Assembly (NCBI GenBank): GCA_013397115.1
Contig: VWZW01006255.1
Span: 752,899-816,898, forward strand
Length of the DNA stretch: 64,000 bases
Direction: 5' to 3'
Origin: Edolisoma coerulescens
Taxonomy: Eukaryota; Chordata; Aves; Passeriformes; Campephagidae
Position 1 is the stretch's first letter; each line of letters starts with the position of its first letter. Of this stretch, positions 1-12,200 are shown one piece after another. The position numbers and the translations under genes are program-made. A model generated the notes under the pieces. The model saw nothing but the letters and a program-made list of their open reading frames with translations, did not search any database and was not told the origin of the DNA.

Positions 1-3000
1 ATTTTATTGCTAGAAGTCAAAGTAGCAGTACTTGAAATCAGATTAGCAAAGGAATACTTGCTCTCATGTTTTACAGTGAAGGTTGCAGCACTGTATACAA
101 TATGGGGGTTTACAGTAATTTCTTGAAAGTGAGGAAAGTTTGGTTTGATTGATTTTTGTTCTCCAAAGTGTATCTTTTCGTAGTTTACTAGGAACAGTGT
201 TATAGAATTTGCTGGCTTAGTTGGTCTCCTTGAGGATGTGTATGGTGCTCTGATTTACCCACAGATTAGCTGGTATTTCTTCACAGATGGACTTAATGTG
301 TGTGGGTTAAACATGAGAAAATGGATGTGTTCTTACTTTTCACAACATCTGGACGTAGTGTTAGATTTGGAGGCAGTCAGTTGATCACTTAAAGGCATTG
401 TTAGCTTTTGTAAACATACCACTTAAATGATTTTTTTTTAATATAAATTTTAAAGTCCATCTTTATTTAAAGATTTACCACTTTGATAAATATCAAGTAA
501 TTTTTTTTTATACTGTTGTAACAGAATGACTTTTCATTGTAGTTTTAGCACATTTATTTAGGCTGGCAGATCTGTTCAAGTGAGTTATAGTTCAAGTCAT
601 GCATTCCTACATATAATAGCATATCATAATTGTGTGCTGCAGTTCATATGTATTCAAAAGAAGGTTTTTAATTGACCTGCCACTTTCCTTCTATTTTATA
701 TTGGTTTGTGTCTGTTTAAACCAGGATCATTAAATGCTTTAGTCAGACATCTTTATTGAAAGTTATTTTGAGAATAAGCTTTTATTTGTCAGAATACTTC
801 AGTGTATGTTTGGAGAATTCCTAAAAATTACAAATGTTTCTTGATAATTCCTGGAAAGCAGAGCATTGAGATGATACTCTGGGAGCTTTTTCAGGTGCTG
901 TCACAGGTACCTGTATCGTATAATCACTTGCAGACTGGTTGTGTATCTCAATAAAATAAAATCATTGTTCTTCTGTTATAAGGAAGTTCTAGGTCTTCTT
1001 TATCTAATGACTGAAAATCTTTTAATTTCTTGCATTGTCCTTCCTTCTGATAGCCACAGTACCTGCATCAGTTCAATGTATTCTATGAAACGTTCAGGCG
1101 AAGAGAGTCTTGCCTTCATTTGGATTTGCACTTTGAAAGTGCTTGCCAGTGTTGTTGCCTCTTTCCTCATCCACATGGTAGTGGAGGATGCTCTACAGGA
1201 GCACTGTATGCTTGGAGGAGCAGGGAGCTTTTAAGGTTCAGTGGATCCTAAACCCACAGCACAAAGGGAAAATACAATGACAGCATGAATAACTTATGAG
1301 GCTGGTCCCTGGAAGAATTAAAGGACTATTAACAAAGTCAGTTTTAAAATAATGAGGGTAAAATCTGAAACTGGTTGGGAGGATTTTTGAAGCACTGGGC
1401 GGCGAGAAACCCATAGAGAGGAGAGAGTTAGGAATTGGGGAAAGAAAGGAAGCAGGAAAATAAAGCTGACATTTGGTGCAAAGAGAGGGGTGCAGGTTGT
1501 TTAGCCCATAAGGAAATCCGTTGCAACAATGGTAATTTTTTTTGCCTGGTTGAAGGTTAAGGTCAGTAAACGGTCAAGAAAATGGTCAGTATCTCAGAAC
1601 AACTTCAATTTGGTTTTAAGTTTCTCTTATTGCAGGAGTGTTGCTGTGAAGCTAATGCTTATCTTTTCAGCCTTAGTGTTGTGTTGTATTTTGGTTTGTA
1701 GTATGTGTTTACCTGAAATTTTGGTTAATAGGACTTTTAGTGTGTACCTACATGGAAAGCCACTTACTTTGGAACAAGGTGGGCTTAACGGGGTGGCTTA
1801 TTTTTTTGCATGTCTAGGGCTGAGTGATTGCTTGAGCTGTTTACTTTGATCTGTCGTCTAAAGGCTGTGCTGTTCTTAAAGTAGCCACATGTTTTTTGCA
1901 CTGAGCATTTCCTGCATCCTTTGCAAAAGGCATATTAATATTTTTCTAGACCAATTTAGATTCTCCCCTACCTTCCTCTTGTAAACACTTGAAATGTGCT
2001 TTAGTCCATAGATGTAAGAATGCTTTAATGACATTAGGACTACCTCTCAAGATACCAAATATATTTTGTTCTTGCATCTTTCAGTAATTGCAATGTTTTT
2101 CACCAGCTTTCATTTTGGATGGGTTGACTTTGAGCTAAAAAAACCCTGTAGAAGTACCATCTGTACATTTAATATGTGTTGCTGTTCTTGGATGCTACAG
2201 GTTTCTTCATTATTTGCTATTACTCTTTAATTTGGTGGCTGCTGTTGATGTATGCTGCTTTGTATTTTAAAATATCTCAAACTTTTAAAACATGTGTAAT
2301 ACTGGTATGTTCTGGGGGTTTTGTTCACTTTCAGGATCTAGTATTTTCTTTTGTCATTATGGTTCATTATTTTTGAAGATCACAAGAACGTCTTGGAACA
2401 ACTAAATTGCAAGAGTTTTGATCTGCTGTTCAGCTTGTAATTTTGATGATGGTTGCCAGCAGTTTATATTGCTGACAGCTTGTTGACAACCAGTATGTGA
2501 ACATCTCAAAAATATTTGACTCAACATTTTGCTCAAAATGCTGTTTGGAATCTTATTCCCTTGCAGCTTAAGTGTCAGTAGATTTCCTGGTTATTATTTT
2601 AATGAAGATTCCTAAAACCAGAATTATTCCTAGTCTGCAGATGTTTGGTAAACCTGTGTGAAGATCTTTGAGAGGTAAATTGAATCTGTTTTAGGACCTT
2701 CCGCCCATTTGACTAAAAGGTTTTCTTTGATTTTTGCTAAATTTAGAAACCTTAAGGTACTTCTGTTTTTTCCTCTTTATAGAAGAGGAGTATTAGCTTT
2801 GAGTGCTATTAACTTCAGCCTCTGTTCCCTGCTTTTGCACTCTGTTGTATATTGGTGAAGGGATTCTGTTGTCAAACCAGCCCACGAGAAGCCTGAGTCT
2901 GTTCATTGACTTGAGCAGGTTTTTTGTTGAACCCCAAAGTCTCTGTGCTGCCAGGGGAGTGCCTTGGTGTGAATCACCCACCTGGGCACGTCCAGCTCCT

Positions 3001-3195
3001 TTGGGTTCCTCGCCATCAGCGCCGTGCTGGGGATGTGCTGCCCCGTACCGTGTGGGTCAAGGGGACTGTCTGCGTTGTAGTCTCCAAATCCATGTGCTAG
3101 TTCATAGTTGTTTAAGCTGTTAAATTTGAATCTTGTTTGTTTTAAACTGTTTTTCTAGTTTTCATTATTTTTGACATTTTGTTGGTGATTTTTAG
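1..3195 (+). other. Intron upstream of I1B (partial)
   Basis: AT-rich intronic sequence ending in tttttag before the I1B exon. I looked for the preceding I1A exon (in mammals coding for a short ENVHGFVSHSHISPIK-like segment) and did not find it, so it probably lies further upstream. Open frames of 60-106 codons here resemble no family I know and have low-complexity, hydrophobic translations typical of T-rich DNA. A somewhat GC-richer patch lies at about 2930-3080. No repeat was recognised. Confidence 0.75.
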
Positions 3196-3288
3196 CCCAC
3201 AGAAGCTGTTCCTTCCTCTTCTCCCATTGTCCCTGTGATCCCTGTCCCACCAGTCCCTGCTGAGACCATCCCATCTACCATACCACAG
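3196..3288 (+). CDS. DLG1: DLG1 exon: alternative proline-rich I1B insert
   Basis: This 93-nt exon starts and ends in phase 0 and reads [20 protein letters not shown] followed by [11 protein letters not shown]. It lies between the L27 region and PDZ1. Ten or so of 31 residues are proline, and [10 protein letters not shown] resembles an SH3 ligand. In mammals the matching 33-residue I1B segment is an alternative cassette affecting oligomer assembly and SH3 contacts (family knowledge). The length is divisible by three, so it can be skipped cleanly. The acceptor is tttttag. The donor is weak (CAG then gttttt) and is followed by a T-rich run including three TTTTG units. It is two residues shorter than the mammalian exon as I remember it. 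Confidence 0.95.
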
Positions 3289-6200
3289 GTTTTTATTCTG
3301 TTTTGTTTTGTTTTGTTAAACTTGTTCAACTTTTATTTCTTTAATTAATTTTGTTGCTTTGCTGAAATATGCCTTTTGCTGCTCCACATTCAGGTTTGAG
3401 GTGAACTGTTAAATACACTTGAATTTCACCCTAACCTTTGTTCATTTTATGACAGCTTTTAGTTCATTTAAATATTTATATTTTCATATGGAAGTAATTA
3501 GTAAGTTGTGAAAGAACTAAAGAAAAAACACCCAAAAGAATGGAAAGAGGCAACAGGATATTTTGTGTTCACATAACTTTAGAGCCATTTCACCCTTACT
3601 AAAGTGTTATTGCTTGATTTATTTATAAAGAAAATGTTTTCTCATCTCATATAAATACTTAATACATGTCTTTCCTCAGTTGCACTTGCATGGTGCATCT
3701 CATGTTCTCCACCCATTTGTTGGTATTACTGTTTTGGGGGGCATTTAGAATACAAAAGGGATCTTTTTACCTCTCCATTCCTAACATATTTGACTCATAA
3801 AATGTGCTTCCCTTCTGGGCCTTCATCCTTTAGGTCTCATAATGTCCACACACCCCCCTGACACAAAAACCAAACCCTGTCAAGACAGGCAGAGGGAGCA
3901 ACACATGAGTTAGTGTTAATATCTGCCATGTAACTTGGAATTTGTGACCACAGCATGGCAAGCTATGGAACAATCTCGTACTGGCAGCAGTTACATTTTC
4001 ACAAATAGATTGTCATTCTGCTTTTAGTTTTTTCATCTTTACTGTAACTTTCAGTGCAGAAATCTGAAATGATGAGTGCACACCTTCTGAAAAGATGGAT
4101 CAGTTTTTGGAATCATTTGGTGACAGATATTTATTAACTTTAAAAGGAAGTTAAGCTATCTAGAATATTACTTGAAAATTTTTGTAGTACACACGTCAGT
4201 ATTTTTTTTCTTAAGTTTTACTTTCAAGCTACTTGACTAAACTTGCAACATGTGGTAATCTTTGTCTTTGCTGAGTTTTTAATTTTTGCATAATCCATAA
4301 TTAGCAAAAATTTTTGCAGTTGCCTGTTTTATAGTGCAATTTCCAGTAGATATGTGTTTATTTGAATCTGTCACCTGTACTTCTTCCATCAGGAAGACCA
4401 GAGATTTGTAATTTCAGAAATGCTCCCTTCTTATAGAGGGATTCTGCCCACACCAGGATTTGAGGTGGACAGGCCAGTGCAACCATGTCCAGACAGTACC
4501 TTTGGAATGTCTGTCACAGCTTTTCTCATTCATGTTTGAAAAAGATGGTAAATTGCTGCTTCTTGATGGATAAATGCAGAAGGAGTGTTAGGAACAATCA
4601 TTTAATTTACCTAAGGGGTTTTGCATTGGTTGGCTGATTTGTATCTCAAACATACTGTTCACCGGCTCACCTACTAACAGCAATTTTGCTTTTAGTTGTC
4701 TTTTTTTTTTCTAAATATGGAAAGAAGAACACTTGTCTGCCTCAAAAATCGTGTGGAACCAGCTTTGACTGGCACTGTGTATGTTGAATATAATTGGATG
4801 TTACAGAATCCTAATATTAAATAAAAATACATTACAAAATGGAGTGGAAAGAACACGATTGAGCAATTAATCCTTGCTTTCTTCTCAGCAAAACCATGAA
4901 AACGTATGGTTTAACTATATTTATTGTAACCTTAACAATAAATTATGGTGATGCATAATAGATTGGATTTTTTAGTACAAGATCTTATTTTTAATTTACT
5001 CTTATTTTAATAGAACTTGCACTTGAATAAGAAGCAGAAAAGGAAATTTAACTTGATGGCAGAAAATGGTAGTGAGGGATAGTGTTGTTTTGACAGAGAT
5101 TTTTATTGTGACATTAATAACTAGTGCTTAATGTCTTTATTAAGACACTTCTGTGCATGAAGTGTGCCCATGCTTCTACTGAGGGAATTGCTGGGTAAGA
5201 AAGGCTTTGGATGGCAATTTGACAGCCAGATGTGTCATCCTTTTTGTTTCCTTTTACTTTTAATTGCGTGCTCTGTTAACATGTGTAGATCCCACCTGAT
5301 TTTAGTACTTATTAAATGACACAGGCTTAATTTCTGACACTTGATAGCAGATTGATGGCTCCTGTCTAATGATGGTAGATTATTCATCTCAGCCTTTTGA
5401 AAGGCACTTCTGAGTCATCCTAGATTTGGGAGTTTTTAAAAATCATGAATTCTTCAGAAGTATGTTGCTGTCATAGTAATGAAACAAAAATGCAGACTAT
5501 GAACAGGTTAATGCAACTGTCATGTTTCTGCGCGTCTTTATTTTTGTCTGAGTTTAATACTGGCTTCTCTTGCAGCCTGTTAGGCTATCCCTAAATTTAC
5601 GTCCACACACACACGCATACATAGGAGATTAAGAAAAGGAATGTCTTAAATTTAAAGATAATGTATTTTTATACATATTAATAATCCCTTCAGATTCATT
5701 AAAGCAATAAGGAGATTAATTTTGTTTAGTGCCCCTGAATTTAACATGTTAGTAGTATTTGGAGTCTGGAATATATCTGCACACTCTTTGTTTGTTTTGC
5801 CTCTATTCCTAGAGCAGGCTAGATGCTGATTATTTTAAAGGCAGTTATTTAATGGATAAATGGGAAATCTGCTTCTTTGCAAATATTTCAGAGAAATGCT
5901 ATCAGTTTCTATGGATTTTCTTTCAGTTGAAACCACATTTTTCACTGAAAAATTCTCAGTAGTATGACACACTAAAAGTAAACTTACTCTACTGCTTCCT
6001 GGCTTGTAAAAATGCTAATATTATTTCAGATTTCTGTGGCAATAATCTCTGACTGCTTATGGCTTGTTAATCCTTAACCATTTTCTGATGCAAGCATGTG
6101 CTGCTGTGTGGTAAATGAATGTCTGCTGTGGATTTGCTTTTGCAAGTCAGTTTTGTAAGTCCTTTCTTCCCTAAGCTGCATTTCTGCAGGTTTCCATTTT

Positions 6201-9200
6201 GCAGTTTGCAGAGAGGGTGGTGACTGTTCCTGATGGGAAGAAAGGGAAATCAAATCCACCAAAAATGGTTTTTGAGATACTGACTGGTAAAACAACCTCT
6301 GCGTATCATACCACAAGTGCTGGGGTAACTGGCATCATGTCAAATGGTAGCATGACTCAGGTTTTCTTTTGAAAAACAAGGTAATAAATGTCAGAACTTC
6401 GATATTAAATATGGTCTCAGACTTCCCTAACAGTGTGGTTTTATGTCAGGGGAGCAATTTGTCCAGGATAGTAACAAGTGTTTCAGGAGGTCAGTTTTGA
6501 GATTCTCAAGGTCAAGATAGCATTTAACAGAACTTTGAGAAAGCCAGCAAGTTAAATGCTGTAAAATTATCATTAATAGTGCATTTTCTAATGCTGTGTA
6601 ATTTTTTTATTATTATTTTTTATTTTTAAAGGCAAATCCCCCTCCAGTGCTGGTGAATACAGATTCTTTGGAGACTTCGACATATGTAAGTCTGCACTTG
6701 CTTTTGATTATAACTTTAAGTCATGTTTTATGAATATCGTTGTGTAAGCCTGTTGTTGCTGTTTAAGAAAACCTGTGTTATCTCTCTGATGTTGCTTGAT
6801 TTCGTCAGCTCTCATGATGGTTATTTAAACTCCTTAAATAGCTGTTTCATGAAAAAAAATGTTGCACATTGCAGGTGGGAACTTTTCTGTGTACCAATGT
6901 GTGACAGTGCAAAACACAATTGAGGTTCCAGAGGTTCAGTGTTCAGAGAACAATCTGTTTCTTCAACTGTGCAGGCAAATGCTTTAATATTTAATGTGCC
7001 ATTTCCTTTGCACTTCTCATAAAAACATTTCTTCATGCAGAGGCTATGCTTAAGGTTTTAGTGCTCTAAATGTTCATAAAAATGAGTTGGTTCTGTTTGA
7101 AACATTAAGGTAATAAGTGTAGTTATGTGGAGGCTGAGATTTTTGTTTGTCATGCATAATTACGACATTTATATAGAAAATCCTTCATTCAGGAGAAGGC
7201 CTTGCAAATAAAGCTTAGCTTAGTGGGTCTGAGAGCCCTTTAAAACTTGGAAAAGATAGACTAGGTCAGTGATTTTTATCATGTGATGTATCCTTGCTCC
7301 TGTCTCTGCTAATGTTTGGTTTGCTAGATAAATAAATTCAAAGATAATTTTTCCAAAAAAGAAGGAGACCATAGAACTGAGGTAAAGGAGCAGATAAAAA
7401 TGATGGAGGTTTTTGTTTGCTCCTGTTTATCTAGGTGATATTTTAAATTGGATTACAGTGGTTTTTACATGGAAGTAAGAGACTGCTTAAATATATTAGG
7501 ATCAGCTTTTTTTTTTTGTCTAATGACAATGAATAGGGAAATGATTAATCATCCTTGTTATTTATTTACTAAAAAAAAGAAAAGAAAAGAGTGTGGCACA
7601 CTGATCAATCATCATGAACCTTTTGCAGGTGCTGTAATGCTGGATGACTGCTTCAGTCAGCACATGTTGTTATTCCTGTAGATAATAGCTCAAGGACTAA
7701 GCTACCATAAAAACTTCTTGAACACAGTGGCTTCTTTTGTGTTGGTGTAGCAATAGATTCAGTTTCATGTATTCAGAAGGTCAGGACCTCGTCCCTTTTT
7801 AATAGAGAAATATCATGTGTTAAAACCACCGTATCTTTTCCACTGAACAAACTACTAAGGACATAATCATTTTTGAGGTACTTTGCAAAGATGATAATCT
7901 GTTATGTGTAGAATGGATATGGCTTCTATTGTATTAAGGGGAAATACAATTACAGAGTGAGGGATAAATGAGCTTGATGTTAGACAGCCTGTAAAAGTCA
8001 TGGCATCGCCAGCTTTTGGAGCATTTAAATGTGTTAGATAAACATAGGAGAAAGGAAGTAGCTTGATCTTAATTTTTTCGGGGGTGAATTAAATTCCCTT
8101 TTTAAATTCTCTGCTAGAAAATGGTCAGATTTTAAAGTGCTTTCTTCTAAGCATGTTTTTTATCTTTAGCATGTTAAGAGTACAAAGTCTATCAGATACT
8201 CTGTATCTTAAGGATAGACAAGGTCCTTTGTAAAATAATAACATAAATGTTATTTCTTACCTTGTTAAATATTTCATCCTAAAAGGCTAAAAATAGGTAA
8301 TTGTCTGTAGCTACTGTAGGTGACTGTGGAGGAAAGAATTTGAGTTCTAAGATATCTTAGTAATGGGAAAAAAGAGCTTACTCTTGAATATTAAATATGA
8401 ATAAGAATTTGTTATTTAATTGATTTTGCTTAGTTTTGATATTTGTTTCTTCTGGTATTTGATTCTTTCCTAGTTCTATAGGTAGCAAAGAATGTGGGTA
8501 TCCTTTCTAACCTGAGGATGACAAGGCTTCTTTATAGGATTTTGGTTTTTCATCAAGATACAAAATATTCTAAACTCTTCTTCTCTTTTTGTCCCAGTTT
8601 TAGATTGTTGAACTTTTGTATGTATGTAGCACAATAAATAGTAGTATAAACAGTTGTTAAATGTTACTTTAGAAGGGTCTTACCCATTTCTCATGAGAAG
8701 GTGGTATAAAGCATCAGTCTTTGATTTTTCTCTGCTCAGTGTGGAACAACAATTGGAAAATGCTGCTCTGTTCTTCCTTACAGTTCTTGTCTACCCCACA
8801 TCCTCTTGCTTTTTTCTCAGTTTCAAGTTGCTGTATAGCCTGAGGAACATCTGAGGATCTCAAGAGCATTTTTTCTTTCTGGCAATCAGAAGCAGAGGAC
8901 TTGTGCCCTACAGTAGTTGTGTAGAGCAGTCTGCTCCCTGAACTAGCAACTTTTAAACTCGTACAAAAAGATTGTCTGATTCATAAATACAGAGTAGTGT
9001 GAAAATCACATGTCCCCTCTGAGGTCAGTGGTCACTGTGAGTCAGCTGAGATTTGATGGGAGTGAACTGCCAGCCAAGCAAACTGTGTCATGTAAAGTGC
9101 ATCTCTGTAAGTCTCACTTTTCTGTTTTTTATAGGTTAATGGCACGGATGCAGATTACGAGTATGAAGAAATTACTCTTGAAAGGGTAACATGCTAAATG

Positions 9201-12200
9201 TTGTTCTGTACTCTGTTTGAAATGGGATTTATGATACATTATAATGAAAAATAGCAATCCAAACCAATTCTTACTCTTTCTATTTTGGGTAGATTATTTA
9301 ACCTAAAGAAAAAAAGTACAGTCAATTGCTAAGCAGGAATTGAAAGTTTATTCTTATCCTTGACTATTGAGAGTAAAATAGGGGAATGATCTCCTCTGAA
9401 ACATCCTGCCTTTAATGTTGCTACCCAGACCTGTAGAGACTAACAACACAGCTTCTGATTTCATCTCCTGTATTGCTATTTTTTTCATAGGCTTTTACTT
9501 ACATACCATTAAGTTTTATATTGAGATTACAAGTGACACTTGTCACATGCATTTCTTTGTTAGGTTTTCTATGTTGAGTTCTAGCTCAGTTCACTTGAGG
9601 TGCACTGTTAACAAAAAGACGGAAAGAAATTATTGTATCTAATACCTGTGCAGTTCTGGTGGTTACTGAGAGGGTGAAGAGGTCTTGCAGTTGATGGTAA
9701 GGGCAAGCAATCCTTGAAGAGAAAAATGTCAGTCTGTGTCTCTGCATCTGTGGGGATATATTAGAGGTAGGGCACAAGCTATTTAAAGGCTTCCCTGGGA
9801 AAAATAATGTGTCACTAATAATTTAATGAGGAGCAAATACTTGTATGAATAACCTCAAATATCTAGCACATTAGAGATAGAAGAGTTTATGTAGTTTATC
9901 AAGTTTATCAATGAGAAGGCTGTGGGGCTGGAACTGTAGCTCTTAGTTATACAATGACTTATGTTCTCCTTACATATATGTAAGATGTAATTATTTTTAT
10001 AGAAGTAAGCTATATATGTAGCATACTGCTTAAACTGTCTTTTAATATTTTTGTTGTCAGTGAAAATTATGTAGATTTGGTTCTATAGTGAATCAAATAC
10101 ACCAGAATATCTTTTCCCCAGAAAAGAAACGTGTAATTTTTTTTTCCCCTCTATCTTTAGGGAAATTCAGGACTTGGCTTTAGCATTGCAGGTGGTACAG
10201 ACAACCCACATATTGGGGATGATGCAAGTATTTTCATTACAAAAATTATAGCCGGGGGTGCAGCTGCACAGGATGGAAGATTACGGTAGGATGAATTTCT
10301 GTGTTGGGTTGCTAAGTGCTGTTACTGTATTTTAAACAGTGGATAGAAAATTTTCTGTTACTTTTAGTAGTTTTATCATCCTGCATTAAATGTTAAATAG
10401 GTTTTCCTGACAGAAGTGTTTTGTAAATAATGAAGAATGTTTGAGTGGCTCAATATGTGTCTCCCAAAGTAATAATATCTGCAGTTTAGGGAAATTAAGT
10501 GAACTTTTTCCTTTTTGTGGTATGAATTTATTATACCATATGTTTCACAGTCCTTCATTCAAGAAAAAGCTTGGACAGGTAGGATAGGTAACTTTTGGTT
10601 ATCCATGTGTGGATTTTCTGACCCATGAGATAGTTGAGTTTAATAACAATCCTTTCTTATGCTTGGTAAATAATTCAGTGTCTTAATTTTTCAAAGATAC
10701 CCATCCACATTAATTGTAGGACTATCTTTTTTTCTCTTGTCTTGCCAAGAAGTTGCTCCATCATTTCATGTGCAAATACCTGATGTATTATGGGGTTTAG
10801 TCCTAATGAGCTTATTTCAAGGCTTCATTTTAGCTTGTTGGCCATTGTCAGAGGTATATCTGGCAGGACGTGGTGACAGGTGGGCCTGGCATTGCACTTG
10901 GTGTAATGAGGGCTCAGTGTTACTACAGCAACATGTTAAATGGACTGGAAGGCCAGCACTTAAACTGCTTGTGTAAAGCAAGATTGACTTGTTCATATCA
11001 TGGCTTAAAAACAGTATGTTTGCATTGTGTGCCTTCTAGGTTTTGATTTTTTAAATTTTGTTTTATAGCTGTAAACAAAATGTAATTTTTACAAACATCT
11101 GTTCAAAACACTGTCTAAATGAGGCACATATAATGTGGTGCCCTCTTCGGCTGTGAATTAAATATTCTTCTTAAATGTTTTCTAGGGATCCTTGATTTAT
11201 TTAAGCACTAATAATTAATTTTAGAGCAATGTCTTGAATGAGTAGAATTTTGGAGATAAATCGTATTTTAATGTGTTAACGTGTGTTAGTGTATTACTGA
11301 TAAAATATTAGGCTCCTATTGTGTACACTCTGCTGTAGAACAACAGCTGAGAGTGACTGTTGCTGTCTCCAGGGTTAACGATTGTATCCTACGAGTAAAT
11401 GAGGTGGATGTTCGGGATGTGACACACAGCAAAGCAGTGGAAGCATTGAAAGAAGCGGGATCAATTGTACGGTTGTATGTCAAAAGAAGAAAACCAGTCA
11501 CAGAAAAAATAGTGGAAATCAAACTTGTGAAAGGCCCCAAAGGTACGTTGGAAATATAAAGCTTCTGTTTCATAAGAAGGAATAGAATTGAAACTGTTCT
11601 TGTAGAATGCAGAGTTTTCTTTTAAATGGTAAAAATGTGTTTCTGATTGTATCTAGTAATTTTTAAGTACATTAAAAATTGGAGTAAAATATTTCATTGG
11701 ATTACCTAGAAAGGATCTTTGAGAGATTAAAAGTAATTCAGGGAAAGTAATTGCTAGGAAATAGTTCTAAAAATATCAGGGGAGATGCTATAGCTCTGCT
11801 GTGCCCATACTTCACAAGGCACGAAGTAAATTGTCTAGCTTTTGGTTTTTAGAACTTGTGCACAGGTTACGTCTTTTCTAGAACTTTATTTTCTAGAATA
11901 TTACAGAGTTCACTTGAAAAGGCATCAGAATTGCTTCAGCCAGAGCCTGGTATTGTATGTATTTATGTGTGATACAAGGAGTGTTATTATTTATGTAAGA
12001 ATTTGAATACAATGAATGCAAAAAAGGTTTCTTGAGTAATGCCTTTATTTTCAAGCAGGTCTTGGTTTCAGTATTGCTGGTGGTGTAGGAAATCAGCATA
12101 TACCTGGGGACAACAGCATTTATGTAACCAAAATCATCGAAGGTGGGGCAGCACATAAAGATGGCAAACTTCAGATTGGAGACAAACTTTTAGCTGTAAG

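Noticed and set aside
1..3195. Search for the I1A exon upstream of I1B
   Set aside because: No stretch coding for the conserved HGFVSHSHISPIK-like peptide was found. It probably lies outside the window.
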